Notes under the pieces: generated by a model | Seen by the model: the letters and a program-made list of their open reading frames with translations, nothing else | Told to the model about the DNA's origin: nothing | Databases searched by the model: none | In this document: in pieces, positions 38,612 through 53,700 of the stretch | Numbering within the stretch: position 1 is the first letter of the stretch | Layout of the letters: the number at the start of each line of letters is the position of its first letter | Position numbers and translations under genes: made by a program | From: Nautilus pompilius | Lineage: Eukaryota; Mollusca; Cephalopoda; Nautilida; Nautilidae | Direction of reading: 5' to 3' | DNA length: 64,000 nucleotides | NCBI GenBank assembly: GCA_018389105.1 | Contig: JACATO010001458.1 | Coordinates: 62,001-126,000 of the forward strand

Positions 38612-38719
38612 GATACCCACTGGCATTTTTGTATCGAAGTGTATTCTATGGGCGATCTCCCACGATACAGCATCTTTACTTCATAGTATGCGGGATTTAT
38701 ATGGGATATTTCAACTTTG
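38612..38719 (+). CDS. LPCAT3: LPCAT3-like exon 2
   Basis: The acceptor follows a CT-rich tract (TCTCTCTCTTTTCAG). The exon begins with the last two bases of a Gly codon and reads YPLAFLYRSVFYG then IVCGIYMGYFNFG, matching the first conserved luminal/membrane block of the family. The donor is GGTTAG in phase 1. The exon requires an upstream exon ending in a single G, and that exon was not identified. Confidence 0.9.
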
Positions 38720-41700
38720 GTTAGTAACTGTTTTGTTTTTGCTTAGCTAAGTCATAGAAAAATGCCTGCAATGACTTTGAAGACAGCCGTTTTCCATTCG
38801 CCAGTTAAAGATGCTGGCCGTCAAGCTGACACAGAGGACGGCTGTTGGCTTAATGGCTAGATGAACGGACCGCCAAGGTGGAAGGCCAGATTTTTTTTCT
38901 TTTTTTGGCAGTTGGCTCGGTTTTTGGCACGTTTTCCTTTTTTCTCACTCTTCACCAGTTTGAGGGAGTAAGAAGTGCTGGGGTTTCAAAAATCAGGCAG
39001 ATGCTGAAGCGCTGTTTTGCTCCATGATAGAGATAAAGGCATCACTTAACTCAGAGATTTAAGCATGAATATCATTCGGAATTGTATCTTTGTGTGGCCG
39101 TTCCAGTAAAGAATTGTGGATGTTAAATTTAGCAATCTTGATGTCTGAATGCCACTCGCGAAGACGTAGAAAAGCATTTACCACAGGGTGTTGCTCCATT
39201 GTGGGCCCCACACTCTCTCCACGTTCTGGTTGGGATTCTACGCCTCGTTACCATACAAAGATTTAGAATTAAAATTGGCAAAAACCTACGAGCATCAAAA
39301 AGAAACCCTTTTGTAGGTCTTTGTTGATATTTGATTCGAGAAAAATCCAATTAAAAAAAAAAAGGGTGGGGAATAGATTGAGTCTGCAGAAGGGCACAGG
39401 ATGAGGTGATATGGATCAAATAACAAACCTTCATCACTGAACATGGTGCCAGGAACTGTTATTAGTGTTTTCAGTCACAGGTCCATTAAGACTCTATTCT
39501 TATTTTGTAATCAGTCTTGTTGTTGTTGTTTTTTTTTTTTCCTCCTCCTCATGTACATACCAGGGATGTTCTCATGAAACCCAGCCAGATGCCAATATGG
39601 TGCTGCTGTTTCGGCACAATTTAAAATTATCAGACCTCATGGGGACTGAAATAAATAAGTCTGTAGAATGCTTCTGTTGTAGGTGTAGATTTGTTAATGT
39701 ATGACAGTGCGGCCCTGTCACATCGCAGGTAGAAAGTAAATTACGGACGAAAGTTGTTTCTGTGGATCACAGTAAAAACACGATGGCGAGTCAACGTAGT
39801 ATATACGTTTGCCAATCGCTGGATCTTCTGGCTCGTTACGGAAATCGTAACCTGTCTTGTGTTTGTGGTCTTTGGGGATGCATTTTGCTCCAACCGATAT
39901 CAGAGAGAGAGAGAGTTTTTTTTTTTTTAATCTTCTTGGTGTATTTGCTAGACTACGTGGAGTGGCGTTCTGTCTGAGACCCAGTTTCTGGATATGTTGA
40001 ATGCTATTCCCACATCCACAAGTAAGACAGTGTACATGTGTATAATATAAATCTCAATATATGCCCTTTGCTAGTAAAAAGACTTTATTCACCGAAGATT
40101 CGATTACACAATCTTCTTGAGTTAAATATTGGCCCCTTCCAAATTTTTATAGATCATTAAAGTGCATTTTACTAAGTATTTTGGCCTGGGGGGGGGTTCA
40201 TTTCTAGAAATCCCCTTAACATTGAGAACTACTGTAGACAGTCATGTGAGGGAGGGGGGTGGGTTAGGGTGATCACTACCTAACGTCTCAACAACATGCA
40301 AATATGCAAAAAAAAAAAAAAAATTATCTGAGTTACAAAAGCTGCATTGGCGAAGATCTTGGTATGCCTAATATTGGCAGTAGTTATTCCTTTAAAAAAA
40401 AAAAAAAAGCACATGTTAGAGCTGTAGGTCAGAGGTCAACACGTGTAAAATGTCCTGTCCTACCTCTGGCGGCGGTATTAGAAATCAGAATTCACTTGTG
40501 CATACGATTCATCATCACTCACTCCATTCATTGTCAGGCTTAGCTATCCCCAAGCAATTCCTATAGACCAATGTAGATGGTGCCTTGTTGCGATTCAATA
40601 ACCAAGCAGGTGAACCACACGTAATAGTAAGCTCTCCTTAAATCCGGTAGTACACAGTCCCAGCTGATTATATCAACACAGAATTTTCCAGTACATCTGA
40701 TTGGTCTGTCAAACAGCTATACTATTAGTTTCTATGCATTTTTCTTTTGTTTTTAAATGTTAATCAACGAGCTGGATAGTCCGTAGTTGTCTTAAATGGG
40801 TTTTGCATTCACAGCACCTGTCCATGGTTGACATGACTTATATTAACTGTAGTATGATTTTAGCTGTTGAGGTACACGCAAATCTGTGATGGTTATTTAA
40901 GTGTACTAATATTGTCTCGGTATGCTGGCAAGAGGAACTGTAGGCAAATAAATTCAGAAAATTAGAGCACTGATCTTTCTTATAATTTAATCACATTTAC
41001 TGTTCCTCCCATCTTTATCTTTTCGATCTTAACATTTCTGAAAAATATTCCCTATAGAAAGTTAGTTACTGATTATTGAAAAAATCAACACAGTCCCCGT
41101 ATTTGCATTTATCCTTTACCTTGGTTACAGATCCTTAAACTACCAGATTTCAATTAGTTGTTAATGACTTGTGATTGACAAGAGTTTTGGTTTATTAGTC
41201 TTCATCAGAAATTATTTGAAATTAATTGTGTTGATAGCAATTATTAAATATCGCTCATTATCTGGAGCCTTTTGCTTGTGTGCTAGAATTATCTGTTAAT
41301 GAGCTTGCTAGGTACTGCGTTTGGTTGTCATTTAGATGGCCTCTGGTTTTTGACAGGTCATTGGTAGTGACTTTTTCTTCTTTCTTTCCCTTAAAATTTA
41401 TTCTTTATGGATCCCCTTTAGATATGTTTGTTTTTTTTCTTTTTTTCCCATCCCTCTAATGGATGTACATCCATATTTATGTGAGAATACCTCTATTTGT
41501 TTTATCTAATCTGTTTCATTTTTTTTTCTATTTGTTTCCACCCAAGTAGATATATTTATTATCTTAAACAAATTACAGCATCATCATTCAAAAGAACATT
41601 GCTTCAAATACAAGGAACAATCTTCAAATGAAACAGCCGGATTATGGCAATTCTTTTTCAGCTGAGCTTCATCCAAATGACACACACACCCCCTGTAATA

Positions 41701-44700
41701 TTTTGAGCTAAACATTGGCCAGGTGTTTTACATCGGCAGCCATAACTATGGCCTTACTAATGAAATATCTTTAGAAGGATATTTTGATGAACATCATATA
41801 TGATCCAGCATATACCTATTGTAACACACTTTTTCCATGTATATTCCTGTAGTTATCTGCTAATAATGTGTGTAACTATCAGGCATTTCATTTGGGAGTC
41901 CACAGTTAAGGCCCCTCATATATTTCTATACATCTCTCTCTCTCTCTCAGATAATTGTTTTTAAATTTACACTAGCTCTTTGAAGGCAGCACTACATTTT
42001 CCAAATTAAGAAAGTGCAAGAGTCATTTACGAAGAAGAAAGAACAAATTATGTACAATCTATCAAAGCTGCATTGATAATGAAATCTTAACATTTATTTA
42101 TATATGTCAGTTTTGTGTGGTAACAGTTTGATTTAAACAAGACTAAGAAATGATGTTACTGACGGAACTTAATAAAGCAATCTAGCATGCATCTTTTCTC
42201 AAGTAAAATTCTACTTTCATCTTTTGGTATGCAGATATTTTTAAAGATGCTAGCCATTGCTGCTTATAACTTCACTTCAGGGAAGACTTGATGAAGAATT
42301 GGTTTACACCAGAAACATTACAAATTTGTTTTAAATTCTGGATAGAATAAAAATACAGCAATGGATAATTGTTAGTGAATTCTGTAACTAAGAATACATT
42401 AACCCTTTGAGGAATATGTCTGGAGAGTGGACATTGATACTTGCAGATTAACCTTGTGAATGTGTTTCTAAGGCGTTGTAAGATGTAGGAATCCTGTACA
42501 TGATTAAAAAGTGAGAATGTTTTGAAGGGATTTCTGAATATTTTTTTTCTAAAACACATTCCCATAGGTTAGGCAGATAACTTTGGAAATATGGATTGGC
42601 CTTTGAACAGTTTTCTGAGATGCTGCCTCATTGTTACCTAGTAGCATATGCTTGCTACCTTTTAGGTGATGCTGATTTGGTCACATGGCAAAACAGTCTC
42701 TTTGGATTGTCATCCTGTCTTTGGTAACCAAGTGCTGTTTGAATGCTTAAGGATCTGGGAGGGGTGGGTGATTAGTTTAACAAAGGCTGCATACGAAAAG
42801 GTTTATATTATGGAGGAATGAAGCTCTGATATATTTGTTTACACCTTTTTTTTTTTTTAAAGATAAAAAAGAAAGAAAAGCTAGATGGTTAGTTACAGCC
42901 AAACTAAATTTCTCTATCCATCTTTTTCTCCTTCTCTTACAGCCAGCAGCAGAAATTGGTTGTTCAGGGTTAATATTAACTCCTGTTTTATGATAAAATA
43001 CCTTTTGCTTTCAGGTTTAGACATTCTACATTCTCTTGCCAACCTGGTGTTTATATATATCTTGATGCAAGTGACTAAAGGAACCAGGATGTCTGTCGCC
43101 ATAGCTTTTGTTGTCAACACGGTGAGTGAGTCATGAACCGTTTGCTTTGAAATATTAATCAGTTTAGGACAAATGAGCAGATGACTTTGAGTCTTGTATC
43201 CAATAAATTCATGCAAATTTGATGGGGCTATTCGCTGAATAAAATTGGTTTAGAAAGGAACAGGAATGCAGTAATGAAATTATTACTTTACTACATAGCA
43301 AGCAAATAATAATAAAATAAAAAAAGAATATATAACTAGGATACAACTTTCTTTTTTTTAAAGAATGACAAGGTTCAGTTTTTTTGTTTTACTCTATCCT
43401 GATTATTTGCTTTAAATGCTAAAATGACTAATTACAAAAATTATTTATTAATATAAAGAAATAATCTAATATTCTTACACCGCTAGTTCAGAGACCGTAA
43501 TTTTTTGTGTTTTTGGACTCTCTGCTAGGAAGACTAGAAAATAGTAATGCCAAGACCCGCTTACATAACGTTGACAGAATGCCCTACGTAGCTGTAGCAG
43601 GTGACAGAATGCCATGCACATTTATGGTGTACAGATAGTAGTCACCTGCACCTTTTCTGGACAGTTGATTTTATATATATTTTTTTCCTCTGGTATGTTC
43701 ACCAAGATGCTCCAAGGAAATTTCAGCACAGCAGACACTTCACCAATGTTCATTTCTCCAAATCACAGAAGGTGAGCCGGTGAAATTTATTATTTTGTTT
43801 GCCTGTTCCAGGGTTATCTGTTAATAGGGTGTGCCACAAGTGGTAAAACGGGGGACCAGTACCGCATTGAGTGGACAACATCGCATTGTGTGTTCATCTT
43901 AAAGCTGACAGCAGTAATAGTGGATTTACACGATGGCAGAAAGAAAAAGGTAAGTTTTGGGGAAATTATGCGGTCTTTCCCATTACTGTTTGCCATCTTC
44001 GTATAGAGACAACCTAGAATCTTAACACGTACCTGGAACGTTTTTTCCTCCAGGCCGTGTATCTCGGCTGCTGATTTTGTTTGTTTTCCTCCTCTTTTCG
44101 TAATTAAAGTAGTAACCATGGCTACTGAAAAAGAAAACAAAAAAGCAGTGATTAGAATGCAAGAGAGTTAAGACAGGAATTTGTGTAAATTTAAAGGACC
44201 TGTTAATTTATTCCAAAGTCTCCTTAGCTGTAGTTAACTGACACTGCTTATTTTGCCAGGTCTGACTTTTTTTTGTTACCTGGGTGGGTTTCAGGCAATT
44301 AAAATGTGATTAGTTCACTACACTCTGCTAACTGTTTACTGACATCTTGCCCACTGTTAATTTCAGGAAGAACTGAGCTTGGACCAGCAGCTCACTGCAC
44401 TTCACCAAAAGCCATCGTTATTGGAGTTGATGGGTCACTGCTACTACTTCGGTGGGTTTTTGGTTGGACCCCAGGTAAGAGCAGATATTGCCATGGGAAT
44501 TAACTGTAACACACAAATCCAGTATAAGTCAGACCTGTGAGAGGAAGCATAAATTCTGCAGACTCTGCAGTTAAAGGTGATGTGTTTTTTCTTTTGTCTC
44601 AACACTTATCTTTGACAGCAGAGAGGATTTGAAGAAAGAAAGTATTACCGCTTGGTTTACAGTTGGGAATTCTAGTGAATTATCTTTTCTTGGATTTTAG

Positions 44701-47700
44701 AAGAATGAATGTGAAAAGCAAAACAGCTTGGCTCCTCAGCAAAATGCTTTCTTTATTCTACCATAAACTAACAAAGGTGGCAAGATAAAAGTACCACATA
44801 TTCATTATTATTGTATTTAAATTGAAAATATTGCATCATTGCAGTTCTAATGTGTGTGGAATGTTACTGTATAGGATTCCTATTGATGTGATGTGATAGA
44901 ATTTTAAAAAGTCTGGTACTGATTGAAATGTGGATTAGAATACTGCTGTTAAAAGTTGTATAGTAATGATGATGATGTTGAAAAGTAAATGTGTTGCACC
45001 ATCTACAGAAACAAAAAAAATTTTTTTTCTTTAAAGTGTTCTATGAAAAGGTACCTGACATTGGTTGGTGGCGGTTATTCAATTGAAAAGCCTGGGTATG
45101 CACCAAACAGGTGAGTTACTACCTTCTTGATTTGTTAAATTGATACTGAAGAACATAAAGGTGGAATTATGTCTAAACATTCATTTTCCTTTTTTATTTG
45201 ATATCAAGAATGGAGAAAATGTTTTTGAATTTTTAAAAGTTTTTGTATTTCTTTAGAACCTCACTCTTAAGGAAATAAATCTGATGCTCGGTTAAGTTAG
45301 TCATTTCTAACAGAAAGAAAGTTTATATCTCTCTTCAGAGAGATTGAATTCTGTAGAATATATGAACTAAATAAAGGAATACGGTTGGTTCTTCTTTTTA
45401 GTCATCTGTAGTTTTATTTTGCCTATTACTATCTGGTTTGAAAAAAAACCATGTACCTGTCCGTATAGTGTATGCTTGGAAATGAGTACATGAATTATTA
45501 GAAATTTTTAAAAATTTGAGATGGCTCAGAACCAACATCTACCATTATTTTGTTTTCACTTTGGCTTAGTTTTATTGTTGGTGTCTGTTAACCTGATTCT
45601 TCAGTCTCTTTAACAATTTTGCCCAACTATTACTTCATTTGTATATTTTCATTTTTCAGGTAAATAATATCTTCCTAGTATATAGGCCTAAGAATTCTCC
45701 CACGATATGAAGTTTAACAACAATTTATTAAAGGTACTGAATTTTGCACAATAGCTGGCAATTGATGGTTGGTTAGACTGCTGGTCTGTTGAGGCTGAGG
45801 GGGTCTGAGTTAGATTGGTTCATTTGACATACCTCCCTGTAACAGTCTCTACTTGCTCCAATATTGCCAGCTGCTTGTATGGATATCTTCCCATATTTGA
45901 AAATGAAGAGTTCTTTTTGGGCTTCCCTCACCAAAGTTGTAAGTGCCAGGCGTAGACTAGGCGGTGCTGTCTACCGGGCATCTCTGGCCCTTAAGCTCCC
46001 TCACCAGGGTTTGGTTTCCAGTGTAAAAAGGTTATCTCCATTGTCAAGATTGGGGTACAGCACAACAACAGATTTCAAAAGCATTCTTCTATGCAGGCCT
46101 TGTATAATCTCTGAAGCTTCCTGCTTTGTAGACACCAAATTATATTGTTAATATGGGAGAATAAACAACAACAGTACTAAAACATAGCTTAAAGGGGAAT
46201 TCATGAAATATTTGAAAATTCAGTTGGATATTTACATACTGAGGTAAGCCCAGATTCTGTTGTGGAACAAAGTCTTATTAAAAACAGACTTGTGTGTGAA
46301 GACTGATCTCGCACAGAAAAATGTACAGTGAAGTATTTGTAGATATTCAAATACAGTTAAGTTTCAGCCAATATTTTTCACCTTATTTGTTTTTGTTGCT
46401 GGTTTTCTTTTCATTTCCTTTAACCTGTTGTTTTTCACTTTCTAAGATGATGGAGAACTTCTTTGACATTCAGTAGAAGGATAGGCTTTTGGGTTAGACT
46501 TCATTTAGATTATGCAGTCCAAGACCGGTTTCCTTTGCTTGTGTAGTGGAAGGGATGTGAAGGAAAATTTTTCCAGACTGATTCATGGATGGTAGTTGAT
46601 TTGACAATTGGCGCAAGCCAAACCTTTCAGCCCTTTATCTTGCCGTGGATTTAAATGGGGAATCTTTATTACAATGACAATTTTTTTCCAAAAAAAGCAG
46701 AGGAACAGGTTGGCAGACGTCTCAGCTATATCGAGGTGGGTGGAGAACATCTGGTAGTCTGCCTATTGCAGTTGCTTAGAGTAACGAGGTCAGCACATTA
46801 AAATAAAAACAAAAAATTTGGTCTTTCACAAAGGTTTCCTTCCCACCTGTTAAAAAAAACAAAAAACAACTGACCCCAGCATGCTCAGGACAAAAGTTAG
46901 TTCTCAATTTTGCTGTTGGTAATTTTCTTTTTAAAATTTTATTGCAAGAGTTATCTAACTTTGGCACAGATAGCAGCAGCGGCAACCAGGAGATTGGACC
47001 ATCTAATTCTTGTGTTCTTAGTGATCTAATCCATACCAGGTGCCTCTCAGTATTCCTCATTGTATTTTCATTTAAATTTGTGCTGTGGAATCCCATTTTA
47101 CTGGTGAAGTTTGACTGAAGCATTACGAATAGCTTTTGAGAATCAGGTGTAGTTGGTGGGTTAGATTTACTGTGGTAGGCATACGTCTTGGTTGGCAGTG
47201 ATTACAGGCGGATCAGACGAGATTTTATCTACAGGGTGATTGAAAAGTAACTCCCTATTATTAAGTACTTGTAATTTATTTCTGAACTACAATTCTTACA
47301 AGAAATGGATATGATAAGAAAGTGTATAGCATTGAGTTTTATTTCAAATTAGATATGGGCGCCAGCATTCGCCACCTCAAGCCACCTGGGAATTGCATCA
47401 ACTGATTTCACAAGGAATTCTTGTGGGATGGAAGACATAACTTCTGGTATTCGCCCTTCAAGTTCTTCCAAAGTTGTTGGTTTGGTAGAGTAGACTTGCT
47501 CCTTTAACCAACCCCAAAGAAAAAAGTCGCAGGGTGTTAAGTCAGGACTTCTGGCCGGCCACTCGCGCGGACCACGACGACCCATCCATCTCCCAGGGAA
47601 GTGGGCATTCAGCCATTCACGAACAACAATAGCAAAATGTGGAGGAGCGCCATCTTGCATGAAAATCAAATCTTCAATATTCTCCCATGTACTGATAACT

Positions 47701-50700
47701 GGCCAGATTTCATCTCTCAGCATGGTGAGGTACCTTTCGGAATTCATGGTATCGCGAAGGATGAAGGGACCCACAATTCTGTCTGAGGTCATTCCACACC
47801 ATACCGTTACCTTGGGCCAATTTTGCATTTTTTCAGAGGTAATACGAGGATCTTCTCCCGCCCAGTAGTGGCAGTTGTGGCGGTTCACAAACCCACCGAT
47901 GTGGAATACCGCTTCATCACTCCAGAGGATATTTTTAAAGAGATCAGACCAATCTTCATACCAAGCCATCATCACCTCCCCAAACTCCATACGAATGTCG
48001 CAGTCTTCAGCAGAGAGTGCTTGACAGTAGTGCGGCTTCCAAGCATGCCAATTAAGCTACTTTTCGAGCACAGTTTGTACACAGTGAAAGGAGAGCCCAC
48101 TGTCCCTTGCTGCTTGTCGAATTGACTTTTTCGCGCTATGAGTAAACATTTCTTGAACAACTTACCTCCGGTTCAGTGGAATTGGGAGGGCGACCTCTTC
48201 TTCGAGTATCAGCCACAGATCCTGTAGCGATGAGTTTTGCATGACAATTCTTGATCATCTTAGCGTCAACTTGAGCATGTCTTCCTTTACTGGTCCTCCA
48301 CCATCTTTGCACTTGAACAACGGATCTCCAAGCTTCGTAACGTGCCGCTAGCTGGGCACGTTCCTGTAGGGTAAGACGTCCAGCCATGTTTGTAGGGCTT
48401 CCAAATTTCAAACACAATAATCGATCTGAAAAGAAAACAAGAACATAAATTTAATTCCCATACATCATGGAACATACACAAAAAATTGAGAAAAATATTA
48501 CAATAATAGGATAAATTATAAGTATTTTAAAATAGGAAGTTACTTTTCAATCACCCTGTATATTCCAGACTCTTTCCTTCTGACCATGTGTATCAAATTA
48601 ATTGACTTTCTTTGCTATAATTAAGAAAATATCACAATGCAGTTGCAATGCTATGATTTTCCAGCATTGAATAAGGTGGCTGAAGATTTGTCAGTAAATC
48701 CCAGGATCACTACTAAAGCAAGGATACAGTTTATAAGCTTTCGCAGTGCATTGCATTGCGAGAGCATCTTTATTGTCAACAAATAAGAAATTTGTTTTGG
48801 ATTCTACACATCCTTGCTTTAATGGTGAAAGTCTTTCAGCTGTTTATTTCTATTTCTTTAAAAAAAAAAAAAAACCCATGCATTCTACTAGTACTAATAT
48901 TTCAACTAATCTAAGTAATCCTGCAGTGTCATTCCAGGTCTAAAGAAACTCTGTATTGGACTGGTGTATATTGCTCTGCTTCAGATCCTTGCCTTCTATT
49001 TTCCTACAAGTTACCTTTTTACTTCATATTTCCAGGTAAGACTTGAAGAAAGGAGCCCGTAGTCATCGTGTCTTTCCCATAATACACTTGTTTAAGTACA
49101 TAAGAAAATATTTTTAGAATGGCCGCCTCTTCTCTGGTGATGGAGCAGTTTTAAATATCATCATTGATGTTATTATTGTTTCAGTGAAATAAAATAAGTT
49201 ATTTCTGACTATAGTTTTTTCTCTCCTGATATACATTCTGTTGATAGCATGTTTAAAACAAAAGGGTTATGACCCATAAACAAGATTATATGCTTAGCTT
49301 GAAGCCATTTTCTTGGTCCCTCTGGTGGATAAAAGGGAGACAAATGTTTTTTTTTTGTTTTTTGTCTGACTTATTAATTTAAATTTACAGTTAAATCAGA
49401 TGGTCATGTGACACTAGAAAAGAAAAAAAAGCATCAGAACTAAAATCATAATTTTCTATCATACACTTTTTTAAACTAGGAGAAATGTGGTTTCCTTTTT
49501 ATTAAAAAAAAAAAAATTAAATAGATAGTAGAGGAAACAGGAAGTTTCTAAACCATTTAGCCCCCCCCCCCATTTTTTTTTTTTTTTGGAAAGTCCCAAT
49601 CAAGACAGTCTTAGGATTTATTTCCCATGTTGAGATCTAGGTGTGCCATTAACCCTTTCTCTACCAGATAGCATTAGTTTGTTTTCTTTTAACTAGCTTC
49701 TAGCCAATCTAGATAAAGGAAAAGCAGTTTAGTATTAAAGAACACTCTCCCAGCATGCATTTGTATATGTGTGCACATGAACTGAACCTGATCTGTCTCC
49801 TGTCTTTCTGTTATGTTTGTTTATTTACTGTCCCATGAGTTTTTTCAGTTTTCCAGCAGCTCTTTAAATTAGGACAGTACCCAGCTCAACTGAGTATAGA
49901 ATTTTGTGGACCATTTATAACTTGATGAGACAGAGAAAGAAACCCATAAAAAATTAAATGAGAAAAATAGTAGAAAATATTAAAATTAATTTCCTAAGTC
50001 AAGCAAAAGGAAAGACGACTACATACAGACGTGTACTTGAATAATTTTTTTAAAATTGTACTGTATTTTTTCCTTAGAAAGAGGCTGCTGTGTGCCGTGT
50101 TTTTGGTTGATTTTATAGCCAGTGAACTTTTGTTTTGTAAAACTCTGAATGATAAATGATAAAAAAAAATTAAAAGGGGATTAACAGTCCCAAGGGATTC
50201 TTTAAAGTTTGATCCCCCAACAAATGATTTTATACATTCTATACCATGCAGCATTGTAGAGCCTGTCACCTGATTTATGTGGAATTTAGCGGTAAAGCAT
50301 TAATCAGTAGCAACAGATGGACTATTAAATTTCGTTTTTTAAAAGTATCTTCTGTCTTTTGAAATTTGGTTGTTGACGGGAACTTTTTTTTTTTTTTTAA
50401 AGTATGCTTGTACATTTGCTTAATAATAAGGGCTGTAAGTAATATTATTATTCTATGTTCCTTCTTGACATTCAGGAATTACCACTCTTGTTCAAGTGTG
50501 TTTACGTGCTGTTCTGGGGTCGTTGTGTTTTGACCAGGTACATCGCCATCTGGCATATATCGGTAAGTCATCACTACACACTTTACCCTGGAGATGAGAG
50601 TGACAGGCAGGCAGACAGACTTTCTCTCTGCATGTTCTGTACTTTATCCAGTTTTAAATGAAAAAAAAAAAAAATAGTATTTGGTTTAATGACAAAACAA

Positions 50701-53700
50701 TACTAGTCACATGAATATCCAAACTTATTACAAGAAGGCAGCATTCTCTCTCACAATTTTCAGAATAGAAAAACAAAATTTTTTTCTTTTTAACGAAAAT
50801 AATTTCTGATTAAAATTTAAATCAGATTACTAAATATCTGATCTTCCTTGCAGTTCTCTCACTGGGTTAAGGTGTTCCAAAAAATTCATTTTCAAAGATG
50901 GCAGCTGAATAAGAGTGTTTTTCTAGTGTGGAGTACTGCATGGCAGAATATTTTGATTATCTCCCTTAGATTATTTTTGCGAATTACATTTCTGTTGCAA
51001 AGAACAAGGTGAGAAAGGAATACTATTTAGAAAAACTACTGTACAGACACACTATTTTAAGAATCAAAATAAATCTAATAAGTATATTCGTGAGTTGTTT
51101 AGTTCTCTCTCGGCTTACAATGGCAGTACCATATTGAGATACTACAGACTGCGGGTTTTGGAAAGACTAAAAAAAAATAAATTGTTAATCAGACATTCAA
51201 TCAAAACTATATGACCTGTGGGGAGGGGGAGAGATTTTAAAAAGAGTAATAAAAAATGATAAAATAATTTGAGTCACACTACCTTTCTGTTTTCATCATA
51301 TTATTTGTATAACTGTTCATAACAAATGGCATGGTGCCTGAACAGATTGTCAAAAAAAAACAGGCTATGTTACAGCAATCCAATTTAATCCCCCCCCACT
51401 CTCCCTTTATCTTTTTAAGTACATGCTAACAATGGGAATATACTTTGCAATAGTGGATATCCAGTTTGAAAGGGGGTATAGATGTAGGTGCCAAATTATC
51501 AGACACTTTTCTATGAAATGAAACAAACCAAATCAGGAAATGAAGCTGGTAGTATGTGCTTCCTGCTGCACTTTTGTGACTGGAGAAGTAGTTGTCTTTG
51601 CCCTGAAGCTTGTAGACATTAGTATTTCTCAGTGGTTCCTTTTCAACAACATTTATCATCTCTGCTTATTTGTATATCGGTGGAGACTAAACCAAATAAT
51701 TAGCGTGGTTGATTGTATGGCAGATGGAAGACTAGTCTCATTACACTCGGCAGCCTTGCTTTTGTTTAATGAATCTGTTGAAAAGTGATCAGTTAAAAGG
51801 AAGTTTCTTTCTTAAGTGTAGCATCATATTCTAATTTATCTGCTTTGTCTACTTTGTTTCCATCTGTCATTTTGTTCACTGACTTCATTTGCTGTGCCAA
51901 CACCAACATTATTGATTTGAACATAACAAACAAATGTTAGACATCTGAATAGTTAAACAAAATGGTGAGGAGACTGTGATAGTTTCTTGCAGCTCGCCCA
52001 TTCTGGGTTGAAGATGACTGACCATCAAATTAGGACCTCTTGTGTGCAGATTTGAGAATAGTAGCTTCCCAGTGCCATTACCCCTGCAACTACTACTCTA
52101 CTGCTTGATCAGCCTCTTGGTGACTGTATGAAGAAGTAATCTAAACATCCAGTCTCTCTTGTAGCTTTAATACAGCACATAATCTGGTCATCAATATAAC
52201 TCTTTGCATAGTTATGTGTTCTCACTTAGTTAAGATTGTCAGGGTTGATTTCAGGAGAATATTCATTTGTAACAGCTGAATGAAGTAAAGAATCAAGATG
52301 TGTATACAGTTTGTGTGGTGTTGCCAAAAAATACCTATCCTTTGATTGTTCAGCCATATATCTATCACCAGTCATCAAGTTTCAAGATAGCTGCTTTATT
52401 GTATTTAACACTTGTACTCATTCCTGATTTATAAAAATAGCTAGATTATTAGTTATAAGAAGATTTTAAGAATATTTTCTTATTACCTTGCAAAATGCAA
52501 TTTTGGAAATAGAAATTGATATGGTATGGGAACCTTGATTATGCCTCTTGATTTGAATTGCTGTATACATTCTTTTGATGATTGATTTTCTAAGAAAAAA
52601 CATTAACAGATGAAGCATTTCTTTCTGAAAGCCACTTTGTTCAAAGAGAAAATGTTGTATTTTAGTCTGAAAAATATGATGCTACATCATCCAGAATGTT
52701 CTGTGCCTCCTTTGCCTTTGTAGTAAATCTGCTTACGTATATGTCCAATCTAGTGCTTGCTGTCTAGGTTGAGACTAACAAAGATTTGCTTCCGTGTTAA
52801 GTACTGAAGGAGCGGTGAGGAACTTTGGTTAACCAGAAGAAATCTCAACAGCTTGGCAGGGAAGAAAAAGGAGCTCTGGCTATAATCTGGACCCATTAGT
52901 AACTGAGATGTGTCCAATGTTCATTTCACTGGGTTATTGAAATTGTTTTTTCTTTAATCATCTGAAAAGGCTTTTTATCATTGACAATTTTTTACCAATG
53001 GGAAATTCTTATTCTTTAAGGATGAGAAAAATCCTTTTTTAAAAAAGTCTTTTGTTTACTCTCTGAGGTCATGTTCAGCTTTACTCACCACTTGTTTCCT
53101 AATCAGGCCACTTATTTTTCAGGAAGGAATTTGCATTTTAACAGGGATCACATATGATGGCAAGGACAGCACTGGCAAAGCATTGTGGGATGGCTGCTGC
53201 AACATGAAATTATGGGATTTTGAAACTTGCCATACTTTAGGAGGAATTGCCAAGTCTTTTAATTGCCAGACAAATTCCTGGATGGTTAGGTAGGTGGGCA
53301 TGTTTGCTTGTTTATTTTGTTGTCTGGATGATGTTTTGTTTTTTTTTTTTAATTAATAGGATGAAAATTTAGTTTTGGTCTTAACTTAGTCATTACCAAG
53401 GAGGCAGGAAGCTGCTGTGACATGGAAACTTGATGACATAGGTAAGTGGACACCTAAGTCTGAAAGAACATCTGTTTGATGTTCTGCTACAGAACTCGCC
53501 ACAATATCTGTAACTAAGTTAGTACCTTTTGTCACAAGTATAATAATTATATATATATATATGTGTTTTCAGTATCTTGAGTTCTGGAACCACGCACAAA
53601 CTCTGGCAAAATGTGATGGCGAATACTCTGTGGCAAAGTCATGTCTTTTGCAGGGCAGAAACATGCCGATATATTGCATAGACAACAGGGTTGCAGTTTC

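Noticed and set aside
43709..43770. Extra exon between exons 3 and 4
   Set aside because: It has an AG before and GTGAGC after, but exons 3 and 4 already join in phase 0 and match the family without a gap.
45341..45354. 14-nt alternative microexon
   Set aside because: It restores phase and has a good acceptor, but its residues (R-E-I-E-F-C) fit the hydrophobic family segment poorly and add one residue.
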